From Porphyromonadaceae bacterium UBA7572 (lineage in GTDB: Bacteria > Bacteroidota > Bacteroidia > Bacteroidales > Muribaculaceae): a stretch of 64,000 nt of DNA. Position numbers and translations under genes: made by a program. Numbering within the stretch: the first letter of the stretch is position 1; each line of letters opens with the position of its first letter. The notes beneath the pieces are model-generated. The model was not told the origin of the DNA and searched no databases. It was given only the letters and a program-made list of their open reading frames with translations. Below, one piece after another: positions 53,101 to 61,786 of this stretch. The stretch covers positions 41,389 to 105,388 of the forward strand of contig DLLC01000070.1 in assembly GCA_002476625.1 (NCBI GenBank), read 5' to 3'.

Positions 53101-54670
53101 CACCGACCAGGCAGAATACATAGGCTCAACCGACGAGCTTCACAGCGTGGCCTTCGGCAAGGCCAACAACCATGCCCGCTACATGGGCGTGGAAGTGAAA
53201 AGCCAAGGCGCCAAGGGTCGCATCTACCAAGATGTGGAAATCACTTACGCCGGCTGGTACGCAATCACCTGCCAGGGCATGAGCAACGCTGGAGCAAAAC
53301 TTTTTGTGCAGATGATAGGCAATAATGGCGAAAGCTTGCCTATCACCACCCCTTTGACCTTCGTGAACAAGGCTGAGCGTGAGCGCCTGAGCGCCACAAG
53401 CTATACTGCCGATGGACTGCCAGGATGGCCATACGACTGGCTCGAAAGCGAGAAAACTGGCAAAGCAGGCATGCCTTTCTACAACGCGCTTGTAGATATC
53501 AACGACCGCAATGTCAACGATGGCGTAAACGTGGAGAAATACAGCGCGCAAGTGTCGTTCTACGTCGACTCTAAGCTGATGACAGAATATGGTGTGCAGA
53601 AAATACGCTTCGGAGTGATGCTTGACGGCGACAACACACTGGCCACCGCAAATGATGAGACGGTAGCCACCACCGACGAATGGACGGTGTTTGACAACTT
53701 CCACCTGCTCTTCGGCGGTAATTCAGAGGAGCCTTACCTCATACTCAACGAAGACAGCACCACGCTCAACTACATCACCTCCACCATTCACCACTACACA
53801 CTGCGCCCGATGACACTGCACCGCACCATCGCCCAAGGCCAATGTAACACAATCATCCTGCCTGTGTCGCTCACCATGTCGCAGTTCTACGCCACTTTCG
53901 GCGAAGGAGCACAGTTAGCAGAGGCTGAAAGGATGTACGAAACAGAAAATAAGGCAAAACCCGGGTCGGGAGAAATGGTCACTTGCGTCAACTTCAAGAA
54001 AGTGACTGCCTCAAACGCTGATGATGTGATGCTGAAGGCCAACACACCCTACATCATCATCAATCCAGAGAATATTGATGGCGGCGACACTGAGGAATAC
54101 GTGGCACACCTCTACACCCGTGCAAGTGGCGGAAAGGACTACATCACCGTCACCTCACCAGCACGACACTTCTTCGTGGACGACGTGACACTGGAAGGCA
54201 GAAAATTTGACGACTACGGACAGTATTACTACGAATTTCCAACCGACTACACTTTCACCGGCAGCTATTCCGACCAAGGCGTAACTTCCTATGGCACCAT
54301 CTGCCAGAACTACACCACCGACGCCGATGGCAACAACACCATTATCGAAGGCCGCCCCACACTCAAAGGCTGCTACATGCTTACAAAAAACGCTTTAGTG
54401 AAAGTGGAAGATGAACAAGCTATAAAGGGATTCAGATGCTGGTTCGACATCAATTCTGAAGAAAAGAAAATCTACATCACCATTGATGATGACGTGCCCA
54501 CTTCTATCACCGACATTGTGGCCGACACCAACACAGCAGTCAATAGCCGCTACGCTAAAGGTGTGTATAACCTTTTAGGCCAGAAAGTGAGCGACAACGG
54601 CAACACCGACAGTCTGTGCCCAGGCATCTACATCGTGAACGGAAAGAAAGTGGTGATCACAAAAAAATAA
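50102..54670 (+). CDS. large T9SS cargo protein with three internal repeats
   Basis: The 1522-residue protein has a signal peptide (cleavage near VMA-QDT, residue 33). Three diverged copies of one beta-rich unit lie at about residues 205-318, 385-537 and 595-707. Each has a (T)LSIGxDxxxW motif, then LHxxFxG and a closing LYxNGxxxxY-like strand. The long remainder has no enzyme motif I recognise. A region near 1240-1300 (QCNTIILPVSLTMSQFYATF) is of a type common in exported Bacteroidales proteins. The C-terminus is a textbook type A T9SS sorting domain (GVYNLLGQKVSDNG, then CPGIYIVNGKKVVITKK). It should be exported by Sec, then by T9SS, and then be anchored on or released from the surface. It is a single gene with its own terminator. 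Confidence 0.85.
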   Translation: MRSKTGMSRIKRFFILVAATGMIAAHSSRVMAQDTNANDDRMEVTQPEGLDDLKGIDITSGDIKKYFSTERPEDLSKQVVIYNVGAKKFLNIGNYWGTHATLSDVPHIFWLQRHSDDKYTHSEYIRYPEAASNGLSSNNKSIITSLLELTSMKIGSMEGSGRSHSAYTMAKIVGSDGSESPITFTDQATGQSVTCSADEPYTPNGNKFTSGDIAIDFANQQLALEMDLTGVTTSASLENMLTIGQDISNWNGGSNTKLHFYAKMDGKNYILRIQFIDNGRYAEATNKYEFYSSTPIIKVTLDANGLYVNGERLYYTGQPINAPLAQAEALTVANTYGGGSGATHTDLRLVAPKQASATDMLAGDITLTETGTTTKATDGKFAPDGALFLTESDVNFGSQKLIVDIDMSTATHSTDNNENTLSIGGDIKTWKSTTAPNMHLYFNGWPRFNDQGKYDSSVDYQKDKGYRFHIDFTSQNGQYKDYTDQASKDAGSNSEIFIPTENLITISTADGDKKVVRVELSEEGGLCIGGKKIENSTTKAYVEALLALTHIQVGSASETRGIEGNKCHSTFYGIRTENLSTVLSDKTLSTTTTDEGFTSEPFALSDYTFTTTIDVATCQKAGETALSIGKSPSEWYTAAPGHENLHMLFHGKMADGSYVLQVSYAATGYSDDVNTRYIASADGKFNVAYSKNGLYINGTPVFLADNVSLVDAATYTSGKEGDIVLYTADDCGHLLIDTDGKYTINEESGTGIKTSQNNYLYTEDQNGTFPVFITMRNIKETTSGGKEGKFLAWTSSKDNTRSYGNIGVFTDRGLPEDQSNPELSLGLAQWTFAPVTNCTASTGNIYTMSITVKHEILMEQKDADAPKGFDILTKPAGTKLYLAANQDYVYSNNLKDEHNGRYYDDSSEARIADINSCEGMELGDEAQTSDFAHWKVFSLAEYYKLFESQASEMTKMVDMTFWLKDPDFKREQSDLKHWFIDDNLANGKTHIGYDECYKVTTDQAEYIGSTDELHSVAFGKANNHARYMGVEVKSQGAKGRIYQDVEITYAGWYAITCQGMSNAGAKLFVQMIGNNGESLPITTPLTFVNKAERERLSATSYTADGLPGWPYDWLESEKTGKAGMPFYNALVDINDRNVNDGVNVEKYSAQVSFYVDSKLMTEYGVQKIRFGVMLDGDNTLATANDETVATTDEWTVFDNFHLLFGGNSEEPYLILNEDSTTLNYITSTIHHYTLRPMTLHRTIAQGQCNTIILPVSLTMSQFYATFGEGAQLAEAERMYETENKAKPGSGEMVTCVNFKKVTASNADDVMLKANTPYIIINPENIDGGDTEEYVAHLYTRASGGKDYITVTSPARHFFVDDVTLEGRKFDDYGQYYYEFPTDYTFTGSYSDQGVTSYGTICQNYTTDADGNNTIIEGRPTLKGCYMLTKNALVKVEDEQAIKGFRCWFDINSEEKKIYITIDDDVPTSITDIVADTNTAVNSRYAKGVYNLLGQKVSDNGNTDSLCPGIYIVNGKKVVITKK

Positions 54671-54698
54671 AAACTTCCTCCGGAGGAAATACAACAGT

Positions 54699-54735
54699 AA
54701 CTGTGCCAACACAAAAGTTGGCACAGTTTTTCTTT
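54699..54735 (+). terminator. rho-independent terminator
   Basis: AACTGTGCCAAC (54699-54710) pairs perfectly with GTTGGCACAGTT (54718-54729) and is followed by TTTTTCTTT. A separate 14-base palindrome TTCCTCCGGAGGAA lies just upstream (54675-54688). Confidence 0.9.
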
Positions 54736-54819
54736 ATAACATAATAGACAAAAATACGCCCAATCGACCATTGCAAAATAATAACGCTATATGCAGAGCA
54801 CACTCCTCCCCACACCTTC

Positions 54820-54847
54820 CTCTGATTTCTAACCTCTAATTTCTAAC
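54820..54847. repeat. 14-bp minisatellite, two copies
   Basis: CTCTGATTTCTAAC and CTCTAATTTCTAAC, the same unit as the five-copy array at 48661-48730, with a different last base. It lies directly upstream of the promoter of the next gene. Confidence 0.75.
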
Positions 54848-54853
54848 CTCCTT

Positions 54854-54883
54854 TTTGATTTTGACAGAAAAAAGCTATCTTTG
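54854..54883 (+). promoter_or_regulatory. predicted promoter of the glycosyltransferase-protease pair
   Basis: TTTG (54854-54857), 18 bases, TATCTTTG (54876-54883), 24 bases before the ATG. Confidence 0.5.
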
Positions 54884-54907
54884 TAGATTATAATTATTGA
54901 AAACGCA

Positions 54908-55930
54908 ATGGACAAAGCCCCCACACTTGCCATAATAGTGCCCTGCTTCTGCGAAGAGGATGCGCTACCACGCACCAACTCCCAACTGTGCGCCTTGCTT
55001 AACAGCATGGTCACTGCCGGAGAGGTGTCGGAACGGAGCAGTGTGGTGTATGTCGACGACGGCAGCACCGATGCCACATGGGCACTGGTTAAAGGCTACG
55101 CCCATAGCCAACAGAGCGTGGGCGCCATAAAGCTGTCGGCCAATTTCGGCCATCAGAACGCCATCATCGCCGGCATGGAAGCCACACTCCATAGAGCCGA
55201 CATCTTTCTGACCATCGACGCCGACCTTCAGGACGATGTGAACACCATCCCCAAAATGGTGGAAAAATATAAGGAAGGGTATGAAATCGTGTATGGCGTG
55301 CACTCTGGCCGAAAGTCCGACTCGTGGTTCAAACGCAACACCGCCCTTGCCTTCTACCGCCTGATGCACCACCTCGGCACAAAGTCGGTCTACAACCATG
55401 CCGACTTCCGCCTGATGGACCGTCGCACCGTGGGCGAGCTGCTCCGTTACCCCGAGCGCAATCTTTTCATGCGCGGCATCGTGCCGCTGCTCGGATTCAA
55501 AAGCGCCACTGTGGAATATGAGCGGAGCGAACGCACAGCAGGCACCACCAAATATCCATTCTCCAAGATGGTGAGCTTTGCCATCGACGGCATCACCTCG
55601 TTCAGCATACGGCCCGTGCGGCTGGTGCTCGCTATGGGCATTGTGTTCGTGTTCATAGCCATCATCATATTGGGCTATGTGCTATATTCAAAATTCAGCG
55701 GCCTTGCCGTGAGCGGCTGGTCGTCGATGATACTGTCGATGTGGTTTATTGGCGGCTGCGTGCTCATAGGCTTAGGCATAGTGGGCGAATACATCGGCAA
55801 AATATACATAGAGGTGAAGCACCGCCCACGCTACCACATCGACACCGTGGCAGGCGTCATTCACTCAAGCCGCACTGACAACGAATCAAAAACAAACCAA
55901 CATATTAATACATTTAAGCAACGCGTATGA
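54908..55930 (+). CDS. polyprenyl-phosphate-type family 2 glycosyltransferase (GtrB/ArnC-like)
   Basis: The 340-residue protein has an N-terminal GT-A domain: LAIIVPCFCEEDALPRT, YVDDGSTDATW, SANFGHQNAIIAGMEA and TIDADLQD with the metal-binding DAD. Two C-terminal helices follow (about residues 235-262 and 270-298) and end in GEYIGKIYIEVKHRPRY, the typical end of bactoprenol glucosyltransferases. Such enzymes move a sugar from a nucleotide to undecaprenyl phosphate at the inner face of the inner membrane. The C-terminal tail is longer than usual. Its stop overlaps the protease start by four bases (ATGA). Confidence 0.88.
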   Translation: MDKAPTLAIIVPCFCEEDALPRTNSQLCALLNSMVTAGEVSERSSVVYVDDGSTDATWALVKGYAHSQQSVGAIKLSANFGHQNAIIAGMEATLHRADIFLTIDADLQDDVNTIPKMVEKYKEGYEIVYGVHSGRKSDSWFKRNTALAFYRLMHHLGTKSVYNHADFRLMDRRTVGELLRYPERNLFMRGIVPLLGFKSATVEYERSERTAGTTKYPFSKMVSFAIDGITSFSIRPVRLVLAMGIVFVFIAIIILGYVLYSKFSGLAVSGWSSMILSMWFIGGCVLIGLGIVGEYIGKIYIEVKHRPRYHIDTVAGVIHSSRTDNESKTNQHINTFKQRV

Positions 55931-58900
55931 AGAAACAGACATTATTAGCGGCAGCCCTCCTCATGGGCTGGGGCGGTATGGCCATGTCGGCACAAGCCCC
56001 ATTGTGGCTGCGAAATGCCCAAATCTCGCCCAACGGGCAAGAAATCGTGTTCACCTACAAAGGCGACCTCTACAAGGTGCCTGTGGGCGGAGGCCAAGCC
56101 CTTCAGCTCACGAGCCTGCCATCGTATGAAACCGCACCCGTATGGAGCCCCGACGGCAAGCAGATAGCCTTCGCCAGCGACCGCAAGGGCAACTTCGATG
56201 TGTATGTGATGCCCTCGCAAGGCGGCACACCCAGGCAAATCACGTTCAACTCCACGGGCGAGACCCCTACCACCTTCTCGCCCGACGGCAAGTATGTTTA
56301 CTTTTATGCCTGCATTCAGGACCAGGCCAAGAGCATCATGTTCCCAAGCAGAAGCATGGCAGAACTTTACAAAGTGCCAGTGGCTGGCGGACGCACCTCA
56401 CAAGTGCTGAGCACACCGGCACAGGACGTGTGCTTCGACAAGAGCGGCCGTTTCTTCCTCTATATGGACGTGAAAGGCGGCGAGGATCCTCTGCGCAAGC
56501 ACCACACCTCCTCCATCACACGCGATGTGTGGCGCTACGACGTAGCCACCGGCAAGCACACCAACCTCACCAACCGTGGCGGTGAAGACCGCACGCCAGT
56601 GCTCAGCCCCGACGGCCAGACGGTGTATTTCCTAAGCGAGCGCAACGGCGGCTCATTCAACGTGTGGAAATTCCCCTTGAATAATCCGTCACAAGCAACG
56701 GCCGTCACCACATTCAAGGGCAACCCCGTGCGTGGGCTCTCCATGGCCAGCAATGGCACTCTCTGCTATTCCTATGATGGCGAAATCTACACGCAGGCCG
56801 ATGGCGGCAAGCCCCAGAAAGTGGCCATCAAGCTTTTCCACGACGACGGCGACTCTATCAGCATCATCAATTACTCCCGCGGGGCCACAAGCGCAGCCGT
56901 GTCGCCCGACGGCAAACAGGTGGCATTCGTGGTGCGCGGAGAAGTGTTTGTCACCTCCACCGACTACACCACCACCAAGAAAATCACCGACACGCCAGAA
57001 GCCGAGGCCGATGTGTGCTGGGGACCCGATAACCGCACTCTCGTGTATGCAAGCGAGCGTAGCGGCAGGTGGCAGCTCATGAAAGCCACCATCAGCCGTA
57101 AAGAAGACCTCAACTTCCCTAACGCCACCATCATCAAGGAGGAAGTCATAGCTCCTGCCAAGAATGTGGACCGCAAGTCGCCACAGTTCTCGCCCGACGG
57201 CAAGAAGCTGGCGTTTATCGACGACGGCGAGCGCCTGATGGTGATGGACCTCAAGAGCAAGGCCGTGACCCAGGTGACCGACGGCAAGCAGTGGTTTGGC
57301 ACCGAGGGCAGCTTCAACTACAGCTGGAGCCCCGACAGCAAATGGTTCGCGCTTGAATTCATCGGCAACGGACGCGACCCCTACAGCGACATAGGCATCG
57401 TGAGCGTGAACGGTGGCAAAATCACCAATATCACCAACAGCGCCTACATCAATCTTATGCCACGGTGGGTGCTCGACGGCGGTGCCATCATGTTTGTCAG
57501 CAATCGCTTCGGCCTGCGCAGTCAGGCCTCATGGGGCTCACAAGACGACGTGCTGCTGGCATTCGTCAATGAGGAGGCCTTCGACCGCTACCGCCTCAAC
57601 AAAGAGGACATGGAACTGCTAAAGGAAAGCGAGAAGGCTGAAAAGGCAGAGGCCGACAAAGCCGCAAAAGATAAAAAAGACAAGAAAGCCGACGCCAAGA
57701 AAGAGGAGAAGACCAAAGACATAGTGGTGGAGCTCGACAAGATCAAGGACCGCGTGATTCGTGTCACCCTCAATTCAAGCGACCTCGCTGGCTGCGCTAT
57801 GAGCAAAGACGGTGATGTGCTCTACTACCTCTCAAGAGTGGAGAAAGACTACGACCTCTGGAAAATGGATCTGCGCAAACAAAGCACCCAACTCATCAAC
57901 AAGATGAACACCAAGTGGGCCGACATACAGACCGACAAGGACGGGAAAAACTTCTTCATTCTCGGCGGCAGCAGTATGAACAAAATGAGTGGTGACAAGC
58001 TCACTCCTATCACCTATTCTGCCACCGTGAAGATGAACCGAGCTCGCGAGCGCGAATATATGTATGAAGACGTGCACCAGCAGGTGGCACACCGCTTCTA
58101 CAACACCAACATGCATGGTTGCGACTGGGAAGGCACGATTAAACACTATCGTAAGTTCTTGCCACATATCAATAACAACTACGACTTCGCCAACCTCCTA
58201 AGCGAGGTGCTTGGCGAACTCAATGCCTCGCACACTGGCGGACGCTACTACCCCAATGGAGGCGCAGAACCCACAGCGCAACTCGGACTGCTTTTCGACT
58301 GGAACTATTCAGGAAAAGGACTAAAAGTAGACAAAGTGATTGAATACGGCCCATTCGACCGCGCTAAATCGAAAGTGCGTCCTGGCACCATCATCACCAA
58401 AATTAATGGTGAAGACATCACCATAGAGCATGACTATACCTCCCTACTCAACGGTCAGATAGGAAAGAAGGTGCTTGTCACTTGCAAAAACGCCACTGGC
58501 GAATGGGAAGAAGTGGTTAAGCCTATCAGTTTGAGCGCTAACAACGCCCTTCTCTACCGCCGCTGGGTGAAACGCCAAGAAGCCCTATGTGATAGCCTAT
58601 CAGGCGGACGCTTAGGTTACGTGCACCTACAGCAAATGAACGACCAGAGCTACCGCGAAATCTACAAAAAGGTGCTCGGTGAATACAACAAAAAAGATGG
58701 TATCGTAATCGACACTCGCTTCAACGGCGGTGGCCGTCTGCACGAAGACATTCAAATTCTCTTCAGCGGCGAAAAATACCTCACCCAGGTGGTGCGCGGA
58801 CGCGAGTCGTGCGACATGCCAAGCCGCCGCTGGAACCGCCCCTCCATCATGCTCCAGTGCGAGGCCAACTACAGCAACGCGCACGGCACTCCATGGGTCT

Positions 58901-59172
58901 ATAAGCACACCGGCATGGGCAAGCTCGTGGGTATGCCAGTACCAGGCACCATGACCAGCGTGAACTGGATCACAATGCAGGACGAGAGCCTCATCTTCGG
59001 CATCCCCATCATTGGCTACCGACTGGCCGACGGATCGTATCTCGAGAATCAGCAGCTCGAGCCCGACATTAAAGTGGCCAACGACCCGGCAGTGATTGTC
59101 ACCGGCCGCGACCAGCAGCTTGAGGCAGCGGTGAAAGAACTGCTTCGAGAAATCGACGCCAAGAAAAAATAA
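55927..59172 (+). CDS. tricorn-like S41 family peptidase
   Basis: The 1081-residue protein has a signal peptide (cleavage near AMSA-QAP, residue 22). A beta-propeller region follows (about 25-330, repeated WSPDGKQIAF-type units) and then a second one (about 330-560). A Lys/Glu/Asp/Ala-rich segment lies at about 565-610, followed by a PDZ domain (about 780-850) and the S41 catalytic domain. Candidate catalytic residues are H769 (ASHTGG), S983 (YSNAHG) and E1040 (LENQQLEPD), in the order of tricorn protease. Archaeal tricorn is cytosolic, but this group is exported and probably periplasmic, where it would degrade peptides. No T9SS sorting domain is present. Translation is coupled to the glycosyltransferase gene. 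Confidence 0.88.
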   Translation: MKKQTLLAAALLMGWGGMAMSAQAPLWLRNAQISPNGQEIVFTYKGDLYKVPVGGGQALQLTSLPSYETAPVWSPDGKQIAFASDRKGNFDVYVMPSQGGTPRQITFNSTGETPTTFSPDGKYVYFYACIQDQAKSIMFPSRSMAELYKVPVAGGRTSQVLSTPAQDVCFDKSGRFFLYMDVKGGEDPLRKHHTSSITRDVWRYDVATGKHTNLTNRGGEDRTPVLSPDGQTVYFLSERNGGSFNVWKFPLNNPSQATAVTTFKGNPVRGLSMASNGTLCYSYDGEIYTQADGGKPQKVAIKLFHDDGDSISIINYSRGATSAAVSPDGKQVAFVVRGEVFVTSTDYTTTKKITDTPEAEADVCWGPDNRTLVYASERSGRWQLMKATISRKEDLNFPNATIIKEEVIAPAKNVDRKSPQFSPDGKKLAFIDDGERLMVMDLKSKAVTQVTDGKQWFGTEGSFNYSWSPDSKWFALEFIGNGRDPYSDIGIVSVNGGKITNITNSAYINLMPRWVLDGGAIMFVSNRFGLRSQASWGSQDDVLLAFVNEEAFDRYRLNKEDMELLKESEKAEKAEADKAAKDKKDKKADAKKEEKTKDIVVELDKIKDRVIRVTLNSSDLAGCAMSKDGDVLYYLSRVEKDYDLWKMDLRKQSTQLINKMNTKWADIQTDKDGKNFFILGGSSMNKMSGDKLTPITYSATVKMNRAREREYMYEDVHQQVAHRFYNTNMHGCDWEGTIKHYRKFLPHINNNYDFANLLSEVLGELNASHTGGRYYPNGGAEPTAQLGLLFDWNYSGKGLKVDKVIEYGPFDRAKSKVRPGTIITKINGEDITIEHDYTSLLNGQIGKKVLVTCKNATGEWEEVVKPISLSANNALLYRRWVKRQEALCDSLSGGRLGYVHLQQMNDQSYREIYKKVLGEYNKKDGIVIDTRFNGGGRLHEDIQILFSGEKYLTQVVRGRESCDMPSRRWNRPSIMLQCEANYSNAHGTPWVYKHTGMGKLVGMPVPGTMTSVNWITMQDESLIFGIPIIGYRLADGSYLENQQLEPDIKVANDPAVIVTGRDQQLEAAVKELLREIDAKKK

Positions 59173-59196
59173 GCAACAGATATAACCCGAACAGCA

Positions 59197-59236
59197 GTGA
59201 GCGTCGAAACTAATGAATTTCGACGCTCACTTTTTT
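59197..59236 (+). terminator. rho-independent terminator
   Basis: GTGAGCGTCGAAA (59197-59209) pairs perfectly with TTTCGACGCTCAC (59218-59230), followed by TTTTTT. It lies 25 bases after the protease stop. Confidence 0.93.
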
Positions 59237-59257
59237 AAAAAAAACATCTAAAAGAAA

Positions 59258-59548
59258 ATGAGTTTACAAGAATTGATCACAGAAATCATAGGCTACACGG
59301 CATCCATTTGCATGGTGCTGGGCTATCTGCCGCAATTAGTGCGCACAGTGCGCACACGAAAGACCGACGACATCGCCCTCGGCACATTCCTGCTCATGGG
59401 CATAGGAGGACTGTTTTTCTGCATTCAGGGCTTCCTTATCAGCAACTGGCCGCTGTTTCTCTGCAACCTCTGCACCACCTCGATGAGCGCAGTGGTTTTC
59501 GCCATCAAGATGCACAACGACTTCTTCCGCGACAAAAAGGATTCGTAA
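59258..59548 (+). CDS. SemiSWEET sugar transporter
   Basis: The 96-residue protein has three membrane helices, exactly one PQ-loop/MtN3 unit. P25-Q26 lies in MVLGYLPQLVRTV, followed by the KTDDIA segment that caps helix 1, and a conserved asparagine lies in helix 3 (FLCNLC). SemiSWEETs work as homodimers and carry mono- or disaccharides down their gradient across the inner membrane. The start is 28 bases after the terminator stem, so transcription must begin within or just after it. No clear -7 element was seen. Confidence 0.9.
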   Translation: MSLQELITEIIGYTASICMVLGYLPQLVRTVRTRKTDDIALGTFLLMGIGGLFFCIQGFLISNWPLFLCNLCTTSMSAVVFAIKMHNDFFRDKKDS

Positions 59549-59564
59549 AAATTCGGGATTGTGT

Positions 59565-60737
59565 TTAGAGGGATTTTGCCGTTTGGCGCAGGGCGAAATA
59601 GCCGAAGACACACGATAGGACGATGCCCGCCACAAACACGATGGCGGTGCTGTGCACAGGGTTGCCAAGCGCCACCAGCGGAGCCGTGAGCGCACCGCTC
59701 ACGAATCCCATTGCGCCAAACAGTGCCGATGCCGTGCCCGCCTGCTTGCGTTCGCTTTCAAGAGCCATAGTGGTGGACGCAGTGAGGGTGAATCCCAAAA
59801 ACAGCAACATGGCGCACAGCGCTATCTCGTAGGGCCAGAATCCCAAGTCAAGAAAGAGCACTGCAGCCTCAAGCACACTGAACACAAGCATACCCACGCA
59901 GCTCACTTTCACTCCAGTGGTGGCCTTCTTGAATTTTGCCGCGCCGCCTGCGCCCAATGCTATGAACACTCCGTTCACCGACAGCGCCAGGCTGGCCTGC
60001 ATCTGCCCTGTGTAGCCATAGTGGCTCAGTATGCTCCACACCGAGGCTATGTTGCCAAAAAGAATCACTTCGGCGGTGCACTGGTGAAGCACGTAGAGCA
60101 CATACTGCCTGTTGCGCGCCACCTTCCCGTAGAGGCGGAAAGTGGCGAAGAGCGGACGCCCCGTGCGCCGCCCGTCGGGCAGCGACTCTCGCAGACAGTA
60201 GGTGCCTACGGCCATCAGCAGCCCTATGCCGGCAAGCATATAGAACACGCCTTGCCAGCCCGCCACGCCAGCCACCATGCCACTGGCTACAGGAGCCACA
60301 ATCGGCGCTATGCCATTGATGGTGCCCGTAACGGCTATCACCGTCATCAGCTCATGACCTTTGAAATTGTCGGCAGCAATGGAGCGAGAAATCACGATAC
60401 CGCCCGCACCGCCAAAGCCCTGCGCAAAGCGCAGCACGACAAACATCTCCATGCTCGTGGCAAACGCCACCGCAAGCGAGGCAAGAAAAAACAGCGTCAC
60501 CGCCATAATGAGCGGACGCCGGCGACCATACTTGTCGCTTAGCGGCCCAAGCACGAGCTGACCGGCGGCCAGTCCCGCCATGCTGGCGGTTAGCCCCATG
60601 TTTGCTACCGCCTGTGTGGAGTGGAAGTAGCTGGCCACCAATCCGAGAACCGGGCCAAGCGTGTTGTTGATCAGGGGTGCAAACGCAGTGAAAGCCCCCA
60701 ACAATATTAACAGGAAAATCTTGTATCTTCTATCCAT
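59565..60737 (-). CDS. Bcr/CflA-type MFS multidrug exporter
   Basis: Twelve-helix inner-membrane exporter of 390 residues. The loop after helix 2 (GPLSDKYGRRRPLIMA) is the MFS motif A, and RFAQGFGGAGGIVISRSI in helix 4 is the Bcr/CflA antiporter-type segment. ATG at 60737 (MDRRYKIFLLI) is favoured over a GTG at 60755 that overlaps the stop of the regulator. Its transcription probably follows the AraC gene, which suggests that the regulator controls it. The substrate is not known. Confidence 0.9.
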   Translation of the reverse strand: MDRRYKIFLLILLGAFTAFAPLINNTLGPVLGLVASYFHSTQAVANMGLTASMAGLAAGQLVLGPLSDKYGRRRPLIMAVTLFFLASLAVAFATSMEMFVVLRFAQGFGGAGGIVISRSIAADNFKGHELMTVIAVTGTINGIAPIVAPVASGMVAGVAGWQGVFYMLAGIGLLMAVGTYCLRESLPDGRRTGRPLFATFRLYGKVARNRQYVLYVLHQCTAEVILFGNIASVWSILSHYGYTGQMQASLALSVNGVFIALGAGGAAKFKKATTGVKVSCVGMLVFSVLEAAVLFLDLGFWPYEIALCAMLLFLGFTLTASTTMALESERKQAGTASALFGAMGFVSGALTAPLVALGNPVHSTAIVFVAGIVLSCVFGYFALRQTAKSL

Positions 60738-60754
60738 CAAAAAAAGCAGATTCA

Positions 60755-61624
60755 CTATTCTGCCAATGTGGCACCGCCAGCCTGCTTAAATGCCAAAGGC
60801 GACATACCCGTCATTTTTCTGAAAAACTTACCCATACTCGACTGGTCGGCAAACGCATATTTATACGAAATCTCCTTCAGCGACAGACCGCTTATCAGAA
60901 TCTCACGCTTCAGTTTTGAGACTAAAATTTGCGAAATCAGCTCTTTTGCGCCTTTTTCCGTTTTCTGCTTACAGATGTCGCTCAGATATTTGGTGGTGAT
61001 GTTCAGACGGCTGGCATAAAATGCCACCTCGTGCTCACGGTCGCTATGATCCGACACCAGCCTCACGAAGTCGCGGAAATAGGTGTCGGCCATTGTATAT
61101 ACTGGCATATCGTCGGTATTGCCCGAATTCACCTCGCACTCCGCCATCACTAAAATCATGCTACGGAAAATGCTGCCCGACAGCCCCACATAGTGCTTGC
61201 TGTCCTTCATCGTGTCGTACATGTAGAGGCTCTCCATCAAGTGGTTGAGCAGTGCCCACTCCTGCGGGTCTGTCACTCGCTTCACAGGATTGGCAAAAAG
61301 CACGCCCAGCATTTTCACCGGCACGCCCACAGTAATGTCGCGCGAGAAAGAGTCGGCGAGAAGCAGCACCCACGCCTTAAAGTCGGCCGACACATTCAGA
61401 ATCTTGGTTTGAAACACTTGTGCGCCCAGCATACGCGACCCCTTTTCGATGGACACATGCTGCATATCGTTTTCAATTTCTGCCTTGCCCTCTTCGCAAA
61501 GCATGAGCATATTCATCCGCGACGCATCGGGAAAGCCACTGTCCTGGTAATTCTGCACAGAGGCATCGATATGGAATATGGCATAGCCATTAGTGCGCAC
61601 TATCTGTTGTAGATCAATCATCAA
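60755..61624 (-). CDS. AraC-family transcriptional regulator
   Basis: The 289-residue protein has an N-terminal cupin-like sensor part (about residues 1-160) and a C-terminal double helix-turn-helix (about 190-285). VAFYASRLNITTKYLSDICK and LKEISYKYAFADQSSMGKFF are the two recognition regions. The latter is the conserved AraC signature with F-A-D-Q-S-S in place of F-x-D-x-S-x. It is directly followed by the MFS exporter gene on the same strand, a common pairing of regulator and exporter. A weak -7 element TATTTTTG lies at 61648-61641. Confidence 0.9.
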   Translation of the reverse strand: MMIDLQQIVRTNGYAIFHIDASVQNYQDSGFPDASRMNMLMLCEEGKAEIENDMQHVSIEKGSRMLGAQVFQTKILNVSADFKAWVLLLADSFSRDITVGVPVKMLGVLFANPVKRVTDPQEWALLNHLMESLYMYDTMKDSKHYVGLSGSIFRSMILVMAECEVNSGNTDDMPVYTMADTYFRDFVRLVSDHSDREHEVAFYASRLNITTKYLSDICKQKTEKGAKELISQILVSKLKREILISGLSLKEISYKYAFADQSSMGKFFRKMTGMSPLAFKQAGGATLAE

Positions 61625-61743
61625 TTTGCATTTTTGCCCACAAAAATAGACAAAACCACGGAATATTTATCCCTTTTATGCATCTTTTAACAAATTTGGC
61701 GAACAGAGAAAAACGCCAGTTTCGTGAATTGGCGGAAAATCTG

Positions 61744-61752
61744 TAACTTTGC
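61744..61752 (+). promoter_or_regulatory. -7 element of mtaB
   Basis: TAACTTTGC, 34 bases before the ATG. The -33 element is not clear. Confidence 0.5.
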
Positions 61753-61786
61753 ACCCTAAAATCAGATTTTCACAAAGAGAAGCTCC

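Noticed and set aside
55927..59172. T9SS cargo status for the tricorn-like protease
   Set aside because: Its C-terminus lacks the NLLGQ and GIYIV-type strands of a sorting domain.
59652..60542. Plus-strand open frame of 296 codons
   Set aside because: Antisense to the Bcr/CflA exporter and without hydrophobic or domain structure of its own.
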